From Actinomycetota bacterium (GTDB lineage Bacteria > Actinomycetota > Actinomycetes > Actinomycetales > Microbacteriaceae), in contig RHAS01000038.1 in the NCBI GenBank assembly GCA_010028615.1, positions 1-7,137 on the forward strand: a stretch of 7,137 bases of DNA, in the 5' to 3' direction. The notes beneath the pieces were generated by a model, which was not told the origin of the DNA, searched no databases, and saw only the letters and a program-made list of their open reading frames with translations. This document shows, piece after piece, positions 1-5,785 of this stretch. Position 1 is the stretch's first letter, and each line of letters opens with the position of its first letter. Both the position numbers and the translations under genes were made by a program.

Positions 1-99
1 ACCGGGAGAAAACACGGTTACAGTGACTGTTACCGCAGCTGACAAAGTAACGGTTGTAGATTACAAAGTCACTTTGGTCGTAGCCCTTGGTAATGATGT
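1..99. repeat. Exact 99-base direct repeat, copy 1
   Basis: Bases 1-99 are identical to 616-714. Identity stops at 100 versus 715 (t against c) and the following sequence diverges at once. The left limit cannot be determined because the window starts here. It encodes the last strands of one beta-sandwich unit and the first residues of the next. Confidence 0.97.
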
Positions 100-2425
100 T
101 ACTTTGAGTGCATTCCAGATCAACGGTGAAGATGTTGAATCCGGTGGATCAATCAATGTTTCCGCATCGCTGACTTCTGTTGAGGTTGTTGTTGAAACTA
201 CTGATGCGAATGCAAGTTACGAGGTTGTTGGTGGAGATCAACTGGTAATTGGAAACAACACAGTTTCGGTTATCGTAACCGCTGAAGACGGAGTAACTAC
301 AGCCACCTACACGGTCACTGTTGTGGTAATCAGCAATGATGCCGGCTTGGCGATCTTCACTGTAAATGGTGAAACTGTGGCAAATGGCGACGTGATTGAC
401 CTTGACTACGGTGTGAGCGAAGTAGCTGTGGTTGCTTTGGCTAACCACCCTGATGCGACAGTTGAAATCGAAGGTGGCACTGAGCTGGTCTCTGGTGAGA
501 ACACCTTGACTGTTACTGTTACTGCTGCTGATGGTGAAACGACTGCGACATACACAGTTACTTTGAATGTTGCTTTCAACAGTGACGCTTCTCTAGCGGT
601 ATTCCAGATTAATGGACCGGGAGAAAACACGGTTACAGTGACTGTTACCGCAGCTGACAAAGTAACGGTTGTAGATTACAAAGTCACTTTGGTCGTAGCC
701 CTTGGTAATGATGTCACCGTTGTTTCGTTCCAGGTTGATGGCGAAGATGTTGAAGATGGAGGATCAATCCAGGTTCCTGCTCTAACGACATCAGTTGAGG
801 TAACTGCAGAAACTACAGACCCAGATGCTAGTTACGAGGTTATTGGCGGCGACAATCTTGAATTAGGTGCCAACCTAGTTACAGTTATTGTTACTGCTGC
901 CGATGGTGTGGCAACTGCTACCTATACATTCACAGTAGTTGTTCCAAGCAACGACACCAGCCTGGCTGAATTCACAGTCAACGGAAGTCCGGTTGACAGC
1001 GGTGACTATGTCGAGCTACCACTTGGCACTACTGAAGTTGAAGTAGTTGTTGTGACCAACGATGAAGCCGCCACCTACCAAATCGACGGTGGAACAGACT
1101 TACAGCCTGGTGAGAACACCTTGACTGTTACTGTGACCGCTGCCGATGGTACTGAAGCTGAATACGTGGTTACTCTGTTTGTTCTGCTAAGTGATGACAC
1201 ATCGCTAGCCACATTCAAAGTAAATGGCGAAGACGTTGAAGACGGATCAGATGTTGAACTGCCTGCATACACAACCGATGTAGAAGTTGAGGTTGTTGCT
1301 ACCAACGCAGATGCCCAGGTTGACATTTCTGGAGCGGATTCATTGCAGCCAGGTGAGAACCAACTGGTTGTAACGGTTACCGCTGCAGATGGCGAAACTG
1401 TTCAGGTCTATACCGTATCTCTGTACGTCGTAATTTCAACAGAAACTCGCGTGAGTGAAATCTTGGTGAACGGAGTATCCGCTCTAGACGGTGATGTAAT
1501 TCTCTCTACTGATCTTGAATTGACTGAAGTTGAAGTTGAGGTTACGGCGGTTGACGAGAATGCAACCATTGAAGTAGCTGGAAACACCGATTTGGTCAAG
1601 GGCGATAACGTAATCACCATTACTGTTACTGCTCAAAGCGGAGATGTTGGCGAATACACCGTAATCTTCAGACTCGGTGGTTTGGAAGGAAATGCCAAAC
1701 TAAAGAGCTTGATTGTTGCTGGAACCAACATCAGCCTGACAGCTGAAGATCCTACGGTGACTGTGGTAGCTGGAACTAGAAATGTTTCAGTAATTCCTAC
1801 TGCAGAAGATGATGCCGCTTCAATCAAGGTAACTGGTAACACCAACCTTGTAGTCGGCGATAACACTGTAACCGTTAGCGTAAAGGCTGCCGACGGTAAG
1901 ACCACTCGTGACTACACCGTGAAGGTTGTTGTGCTTCAGCTATCAGCTAACAAGAACCTAAGCTCTATCAAAGTCAACGGTGGAACAGTTCTAGCCGGTG
2001 GCAGCGTAACCTTGGTCCCTGGCGCTAAGTCAGCAGAAGTGGTTGCTGTTGCAGAGGATGCTGCAGCTACGATCAGCTACTCAGGTACTAAGAACCTGGT
2101 TGCCGGTAACAACACTGCTACTATCACGGTTCGTGCTGCTGATGGAACAACCGCTAACTACACAGTGACACTGGTTGTTCCTGCGCTGTCCAACGTTGTG
2201 ACCCTGAAGGTATTCACCATTGAAGGTTTCAACGTCTTGAACAAGACCAGGCTTTCTGTTCCAGCAGGAACTACGAAGCTTCGTGTCAACGCACAGGCTA
2301 GCTTCGATGGCGCTTCGGTAGAAATCACCGGACGTGACATCAAGCCTGGAATCAACTTCGTAACAGTGAAGGTTACTGCCGCAGATGGCACGACCGCCAC
2401 TTACACGGTGAGGGTGAAGGCATAA
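1..2425 (+). CDS. Multi-domain cadherin-like beta-sandwich repeat protein, 5'-partial
   Basis: The reading frame is open from position 2, so the true start and any signal peptide lie outside the window. A GTG at 23 sits in the middle of a domain and is not a credible start. About 807 residues are visible. They are almost entirely tandem units of about 80 residues resembling the cadherin-like beta-sandwich family (Pfam PF12733 type). Each unit has a start like S-x-D-x-S-L-x-x-F-x-V-N-G, a middle G-T-T-x-V-x-V strand, then P-G-E-N-T-x-T-V-T-V-T-A-A-D-G and Y-T-V-T-V. Nine full units, one internally shortened unit (575-700) and an edge fragment are present. The frame ends right after the last strand (…YTVRVKA), with no LPXTG, membrane anchor or C-terminal domain. 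No cysteine is seen. The role is probably structural or adhesive at the cell surface; ligand unknown. The stop overlaps an ATG of the next gene, suggesting co-transcription. Family assignment is firm, function is inferred. Confidence 0.88.
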   Translation, partial: PGENTVTVTVTAADKVTVVDYKVTLVVALGNDVTLSAFQINGEDVESGGSINVSASLTSVEVVVETTDANASYEVVGGDQLVIGNNTVSVIVTAEDGVTTATYTVTVVVISNDAGLAIFTVNGETVANGDVIDLDYGVSEVAVVALANHPDATVEIEGGTELVSGENTLTVTVTAADGETTATYTVTLNVAFNSDASLAVFQINGPGENTVTVTVTAADKVTVVDYKVTLVVALGNDVTVVSFQVDGEDVEDGGSIQVPALTTSVEVTAETTDPDASYEVIGGDNLELGANLVTVIVTAADGVATATYTFTVVVPSNDTSLAEFTVNGSPVDSGDYVELPLGTTEVEVVVVTNDEAATYQIDGGTDLQPGENTLTVTVTAADGTEAEYVVTLFVLLSDDTSLATFKVNGEDVEDGSDVELPAYTTDVEVEVVATNADAQVDISGADSLQPGENQLVVTVTAADGETVQVYTVSLYVVISTETRVSEILVNGVSALDGDVILSTDLELTEVEVEVTAVDENATIEVAGNTDLVKGDNVITITVTAQSGDVGEYTVIFRLGGLEGNAKLKSLIVAGTNISLTAEDPTVTVVAGTRNVSVIPTAEDDAASIKVTGNTNLVVGDNTVTVSVKAADGKTTRDYTVKVVVLQLSANKNLSSIKVNGGTVLAGGSVTLVPGAKSAEVVAVAEDAAATISYSGTKNLVAGNNTATITVRAADGTTANYTVTLVVPALSNVVTLKVFTIEGFNVLNKTRLSVPAGTTKLRVNAQASFDGASVEITGRDIKPGINFVTVKVTAADGTTATYTVRVKA
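575..700 (+). other. Internally shortened beta-sandwich unit (about 42 instead of 81 residues)
   Basis: The unit starts normally (F-N-S-D-A-S-L-A-V-F-Q-I-N-G, 575-616) and then continues directly with P-G-E-N-T-V-T-V-T-V-T-A-A-D. The central strands present in every other unit, including the G-T-T-x-V-x-V strand and the G-G-x-x-L turn, are missing: about 39 residues or 117 bases, in frame. A 42-residue half unit is unlikely to fold like its neighbours. It is either a real in-frame deletion or a join created by assembly across the 99-base repeat. Confidence 0.8.
616..714. repeat. Exact 99-base direct repeat, copy 2
   Basis: This is the second copy of bases 1-99, in the same reading frame at an offset of 615 bases (205 codons). 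Its left edge coincides with the point where the unit starting at 575 jumps from its N-G motif straight to P-G-E-N-T, skipping the middle of the fold. Confidence 0.97.
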
Positions 2426-2445
2426 TGAGGAACCCACAGAGTAAT

Positions 2446-2451
2446 AAGGGA
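2446..2451 (+). promoter_or_regulatory. Ribosome binding site candidate for the second + strand gene
   Basis: AAGGGA lies 3 bases before the ATG at 2455 and 9 bases before the ATG at 2461. It supports a start at one of these rather than at 2425. The ATG at 2425 has its own weaker candidates inside the first gene (GAGGG at 2410-2414 and GAAGG at 2416-2420), so the start is not fully decided. Confidence 0.5.
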
Positions 2452-2454
2452 ACG

Positions 2455-2544
2455 ATGAAAATGACAACCAAAAAGTTGCTAACGGTATTCACCGCGCTAC
2501 TTCTAGCATTACTGCCATTTCATGGTTTGACTGCTGCCAACGCG
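2455..2544 (+). other. Sec signal peptide
   Basis: The n-region has three lysines (M-K-M-T-T-K-K). The hydrophobic stretch L-L-T-V-F-T-A-L-L-L-A-L-L-P-F follows, then a c-region ending A-A-N-A. Cleavage by signal peptidase I is expected after A-N-A, just before N-G-I-D-T-S-L, which begins the first beta-sandwich unit. There is no lipobox cysteine, so this is not a lipoprotein. Confidence 0.85.
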
Positions 2545-5500
2545 AACGGTATTGACACCTCGCTGGCAACATTCACCATTGAAGGTAGCGACGTCGAAGA
2601 TGGCGATGTGATCATTGTTCCAGCTGGCACCACCGCGGTGACTGTTGTTGCTGTTCCAACTGATGCTAATGCAACAGTAGATATCAACTTCCCAGATCCA
2701 CTGGTCACTTTTGATAACGATGTAGTAGTTGAGGTTACTGGCTCCGATGGAATCACAACTCAGACCTACACCGTAAACGTTTATGTGACTGATAAGGCCC
2801 CTGGTTTCTCGACTGATGCAACGTTGGGATCCTTGAAGGTAAATGGTTCAACAATTAACCCAGGCGATGTGGTTGAAGTAGCACCACTGACCGCCGCTGT
2901 GACCGTTGAGGTTGTTACTAACGATGCAGGTGCAACCAGCGTTGTTTCTGGAGCTCGTAATCTAAGCACCGGTATGAACACCGTTAGCGTGACAATCACC
3001 GCTGAAGATGGCCTGACCACCCGCGCTTACACTTTCAAGGTCTTAGTTCCTGCGCTATCTAGCAACGTATCGTTAGAGACCTTTAGCGTAAACGGTCAGG
3101 CGGTTCGTAACGGTGGCCGTGTATACCTAGAACCAGGAACCCAAGCGGTTACCGTGGTCGCTAATCCAGCTGATCCTGCTTCTTCTGTTCAAGTAACCGG
3201 AGCAACTGGACTAAATGCTGGTGAGAACAACTTGAATGTGACTGTGACAGCGCTATCTGGTGCTACGGCAACCTACACTGTGAAACTAATCGTTCAGGTA
3301 CCTTCAAACATCAGCAGCCTTGTTGTCTTCAAGGTTTCTGGTGCCAGAGTAGTCGATGGAAGCACTGTCCTGGTTCCTGCTGGAACTGAAGCAGTCGCAG
3401 TGACTGCAATTCCAGCAGACGCTACTGCATCTGTCGAGGTTACCGGAAGCTCAAACTTGGCTGTTGGCGATAACAACCTAGTAGTTGTTGTCACGGCTGA
3501 AAACGGAAGCACGACTACCTATAACGTGACACTTCGTGTCCTAAAAGACGATGACACCAGTTTGGCTGTGTTTGAGTATGACGGCAGTGAAGTTGCCGAT
3601 GGAGACTCTTTCGATCTTGAGTTTGGTACCGAGTCGGTAGAGATTACCGCTACGCCAACTTCAGCGCTCTCAACAGTTGAAATCATCGGAGCGGATGCTC
3701 TAAATACTGGACGTAACCTGGTTCGTATCAACGTTACGGCTCAGGACGAGTCAGTTCGCACCTACCGCTTGATCTTCAATGTTGCACCTAGCACCGTCAC
3801 AACAGTTGAAAGTATCAACGTGGGAGATGAGGACGCGACTGGCGGATCTATTACAGTGCCGGCTGGAACCAGAGCTGTTCCAGTTACTGTTGTTACTACT
3901 GATCCATACGCCACTTACCTGGTGGAAGGTAACGTGGGTCTAAACCCTGGTGAAAACACCGTCACCGTTACAGTTACAGCGGCCGATGGGACTACTACAG
4001 AAGATTTCGAAATCCAGGTAACGGTGACGGAGGTCACCTTGAGTAGTGATGCAGGGTTAGAATCTCTAACTGTTGCCGGCCAAGAAGCTTCAGATGGGGC
4101 TACTATCGAAGTTCCTTACGGCACTAGAGAAGTTGTAGTAAAGGTTGTTACAGCTGATCCAAGAGCTACCTTCACAGTTGAGGGATTCGATAATCTATCC
4201 CCGGGAAGTAACGAAGTCTTAGTAACTGTTACCGCGGAGGATGGTCAGACACAAGAGGAATATCGAGTTAGTGTAGCCATTCCTGAGCTTTCTGACGATT
4301 CGAGTCTGTCCATGCTAAAGATTAACGGTGCAGACGTTGAAGATGGGGCTCAGCTAAACCTACCAAATGGAACTAAGTCGGTGAATGTAAAAGTTGAAAC
4401 TACCGATCCTACAGCTTCGTTTAGCATCGTAGGCGATGGTAAAGTGACTCCGCTGATTGTTGGCGATCAAGACCTGATAATCACGGTTACAGCCGCTAAC
4501 GGTGACAGCACTGATTACACAATCACTTTGACTGTACTTCCATTGAGCGAAAACGCTGACATCGATGAAGAGGCGGGATTGACAATCAACAACGAAAGTG
4601 TTGATCTCGAATTGCTTAATTCCAATGGTTTCTTCAACTTACCGTTGAGCACTACAACGATTAGTGTGTCTGTCCAGGCTGCAGATTACACATCAGATGT
4701 CTTTGTGAACACCAAGACTGTATTGCCAGGTGTTGCCAGAAGTTTCAGTGTTGAGAAAGGTGTAAACAACCTCTCTATCAAGGTGCTTCCTCAGGCTGGA
4801 GAGGCATTTGCTAAGACCTACGTTCTGAAGGTTTACGTCGGTGGAGCCGATGCAACCCTAAAGGCTGTCAAGGTTAACAATGCCAACATTACTTTCAATG
4901 CGAGCAATGAAGGTGGTCTAGCTGCTCCTCTGGCTAACGGTACTAAATCAGCCACTCTATTTGTTGACCCCACAGTGGCGCTGGCAGTAGGCGACGGTCT
5001 AGGAACCAAGCTTGAATTTGATGGTGGAGAAGCAACTGTTACTAAAGCAGCAGCGGCGAACACCTGGACAGTGAATGGATTGGTAACTGGAGATAACTCG
5101 ATTAGCATCACGGTTACTCCTGGAGATGCAAACGCTGAACAGCTAAGTTACACGGTGAATATCCCAGTTGATCTTTCAAGCGATGCAACTCTAAAGACCT
5201 TCACAGTCGATGGAGTTGCCTACCCAGTTGGCTCTACTCAGCTACTGGCACTCGGTACCACTTCGGTCGAAGTCGATGGTGTCCCTAACAGTGAAGTTGC
5301 TACCTACGAAGTTGCCGGTGGCGATGAGCTAGTCCCAGGTCTAAACACGCTAACAATTACGGTTACTGCCGAAAAGGGTAACAGCGCAGAGTACAAGATC
5401 ACTGTGGTTGTGCCAAAGGGTAAGGAAGTTGCAGTTGTGACATTCCCTAAGGTTGGTGTGCTTACAGTAGACGCTAAGACTAACAAGGCCGGTAACACGG

Positions 5501-5736
5501 TTCTAGCTAACTTGGTCAAAAAGCTTACAACCCTGAAGGCCAACGTAGTTTCGGTACAGATTACCAACAACTACTTGATTGCCAAGGATAAGCCAACTGC
5601 CGGTCCTGCACGTGCTACCGCAGTTCAGAAGTTCTTGCAGGCGGCTAAAGTCAACGGAGTCAAGACCGCTAAGTACCAGTTACTTGCTGGTCTAAAGACT
5701 CAAAAAGGTACCACAGTAACAATCTTCTACTGGTAA
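2455..5736 (+). CDS. Secreted cadherin-like beta-sandwich repeat protein with OmpA-like C-terminal domain
   Basis: The start at 2455 gives M-K-M-T-T-K-K followed by a hydrophobic core and an A-N-A cleavage site, a typical Sec signal peptide. ATG 2461 is almost equivalent; ATG 2425 overlaps the previous stop (TAATG) and would add ten polar residues. Eleven cadherin-like units follow, starting near 2545, 2806, 3055, 3301, 3544, 3787, 4039, 4288, 4543, 4840 and 5173. Units 9 and 10 are longer (about 99 and 111 residues) and atypical. A short linker (P-K-G-K) leads to a basic C-terminal domain of about 100 residues, from about 5428, that looks like a degenerate OmpA-like fold. No cysteine, LPXTG motif or C-terminal membrane helix is seen. 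The protein is probably a long extracellular rod held at the cell wall by its C-terminus. It is likely co-transcribed with the preceding paralogous gene and followed by a terminator. The exact ligand is unknown. Confidence 0.88.
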   Translation: MKMTTKKLLTVFTALLLALLPFHGLTAANANGIDTSLATFTIEGSDVEDGDVIIVPAGTTAVTVVAVPTDANATVDINFPDPLVTFDNDVVVEVTGSDGITTQTYTVNVYVTDKAPGFSTDATLGSLKVNGSTINPGDVVEVAPLTAAVTVEVVTNDAGATSVVSGARNLSTGMNTVSVTITAEDGLTTRAYTFKVLVPALSSNVSLETFSVNGQAVRNGGRVYLEPGTQAVTVVANPADPASSVQVTGATGLNAGENNLNVTVTALSGATATYTVKLIVQVPSNISSLVVFKVSGARVVDGSTVLVPAGTEAVAVTAIPADATASVEVTGSSNLAVGDNNLVVVVTAENGSTTTYNVTLRVLKDDDTSLAVFEYDGSEVADGDSFDLEFGTESVEITATPTSALSTVEIIGADALNTGRNLVRINVTAQDESVRTYRLIFNVAPSTVTTVESINVGDEDATGGSITVPAGTRAVPVTVVTTDPYATYLVEGNVGLNPGENTVTVTVTAADGTTTEDFEIQVTVTEVTLSSDAGLESLTVAGQEASDGATIEVPYGTREVVVKVVTADPRATFTVEGFDNLSPGSNEVLVTVTAEDGQTQEEYRVSVAIPELSDDSSLSMLKINGADVEDGAQLNLPNGTKSVNVKVETTDPTASFSIVGDGKVTPLIVGDQDLIITVTAANGDSTDYTITLTVLPLSENADIDEEAGLTINNESVDLELLNSNGFFNLPLSTTTISVSVQAADYTSDVFVNTKTVLPGVARSFSVEKGVNNLSIKVLPQAGEAFAKTYVLKVYVGGADATLKAVKVNNANITFNASNEGGLAAPLANGTKSATLFVDPTVALAVGDGLGTKLEFDGGEATVTKAAAANTWTVNGLVTGDNSISITVTPGDANAEQLSYTVNIPVDLSSDATLKTFTVDGVAYPVGSTQLLALGTTSVEVDGVPNSEVATYEVAGGDELVPGLNTLTITVTAEKGNSAEYKITVVVPKGKEVAVVTFPKVGVLTVDAKTNKAGNTVLANLVKKLTTLKANVVSVQITNNYLIAKDKPTAGPARATAVQKFLQAAKVNGVKTAKYQLLAGLKTQKGTTVTIFYW
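2545..5418 (+). repeat. Array of eleven cadherin-like units in the second gene
   Basis: Units recur at 81-87 residues with the signature L-S-x-D-x-S-L-x-x-F-x-V-N-G … V-P-A-G-T-x-x-V-x-V … G-x-N-x-L-x-V-T-V-T-A-x-D-G-x-T-x-x-Y-T-V. Unit 9 (about 4543-4839) lacks the usual A-A-D-G turn and reads P-Q-A-G-E-A-F-A-K-T-Y instead. Unit 10 (about 4840-5172) has an insertion containing G-D-G-L-G-T-K-L-E-F-D-G-G before the terminal strands. The units are clearly homologous to those of the first gene. Confidence 0.82.
5428..5733 (+). other. Degenerate OmpA-like C-terminal domain (second + strand gene)
   Basis: The order of elements suggests the beta-alpha-beta-alpha-beta OmpA-like fold. A first strand E-V-A-V-V-T-F is followed by a helix around A-G-N-T-V-L-A-N-L-V-K-K-L, a strand V-V-S-V-Q-I-T, a helix with A-R-A-T-A-V-Q-K-F-L (like the family's R-A-x-x-V-x-x-x-L), and final strands ending T-T-V-T-I-F-Y-W. 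The arginine that normally contacts peptidoglycan is kept, but the usual T-D aspartate is absent. The region is strongly basic: about 16 Lys/Arg against 3 acidic residues from the linker on. Binding to peptidoglycan or to an anionic wall polymer is inference. Confidence 0.55.
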
Positions 5737-5751
5737 TGGTTTACCGACTGG

Positions 5752-5783
5752 ATCCCCTGCCTAAAGCAGGGGATTTAGTTTTT
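5752..5783 (+). terminator. Rho-independent terminator after the second + strand gene
   Basis: A perfect 9-bp stem (5752-5760 ATCCCCTGC pairs with 5766-5774 GCAGGGGAT) with a 5-base loop CTAAA is followed by TTTAGTTTTT. It lies 15 bases after the TAA stop. On the - strand the same hairpin follows the convergent gene's stop, but no T-run comes after it, so it is best assigned to the + strand, perhaps also acting as a weak block for the other direction. Confidence 0.88.
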
Positions 5784-5785
5784 AA

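Larger units (their letters stand above)
86..2422 (+). repeat. Array of cadherin-like units in the first gene
   Basis: Unit boundaries were read from the recurring S-x-D-x-x-L start motif: 86-328, 329-574, 575-700 (shortened), 701-943, 944-1186, 1187-1432, 1433-1681, 1682-1939, 1940-2185 and 2186-2422. Full units are 79-86 residues. At nucleotide level most units are diverged and use different synonymous codons for the same motif, so they are old duplications, apart from the exact 99-base repeat listed separately. The units at 86 and 701, and those at 329 and 944, pair as closest relatives at a constant offset of 615 bases. Confidence 0.85.

Noticed and set aside
149..660. Long open frames on the - strand opposite the first repeat gene (149-448 and 406-660)
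   Set aside because: They are shadows of a repetitive Val/Thr/Asp/Glu-rich coding strand. They have no recognisable domain or plausible ribosome binding site, and they recur wherever the repeat motif recurs.
86..2422. CRISPR-like array because of regular repeats
   Set aside because: The periodicity is about 243 bases, in frame, and comes from protein domains. There are no short identical repeats with unique spacers.
2423..2457. The two repeat genes as one gene split by a nonsense mutation or frameshift
   Set aside because: The second gene has its own signal peptide and ribosome binding site, and the first ends neatly at the last strand of a unit. This fits two genes better than a broken one.
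2081..2467. 128-codon open frame on the - strand across the gene junction
   Set aside because: It lies almost wholly opposite the last two repeat units, which carry clear family motifs on the + strand. Its own translation shows no motif.
5700..5736. Sortase (LPXTG) or membrane anchor at the end of the second repeat protein
   Set aside because: The C-terminus ends T-V-T-I-F-Y-W with no LPXTG-like motif, hydrophobic helix or terminal positive tail.
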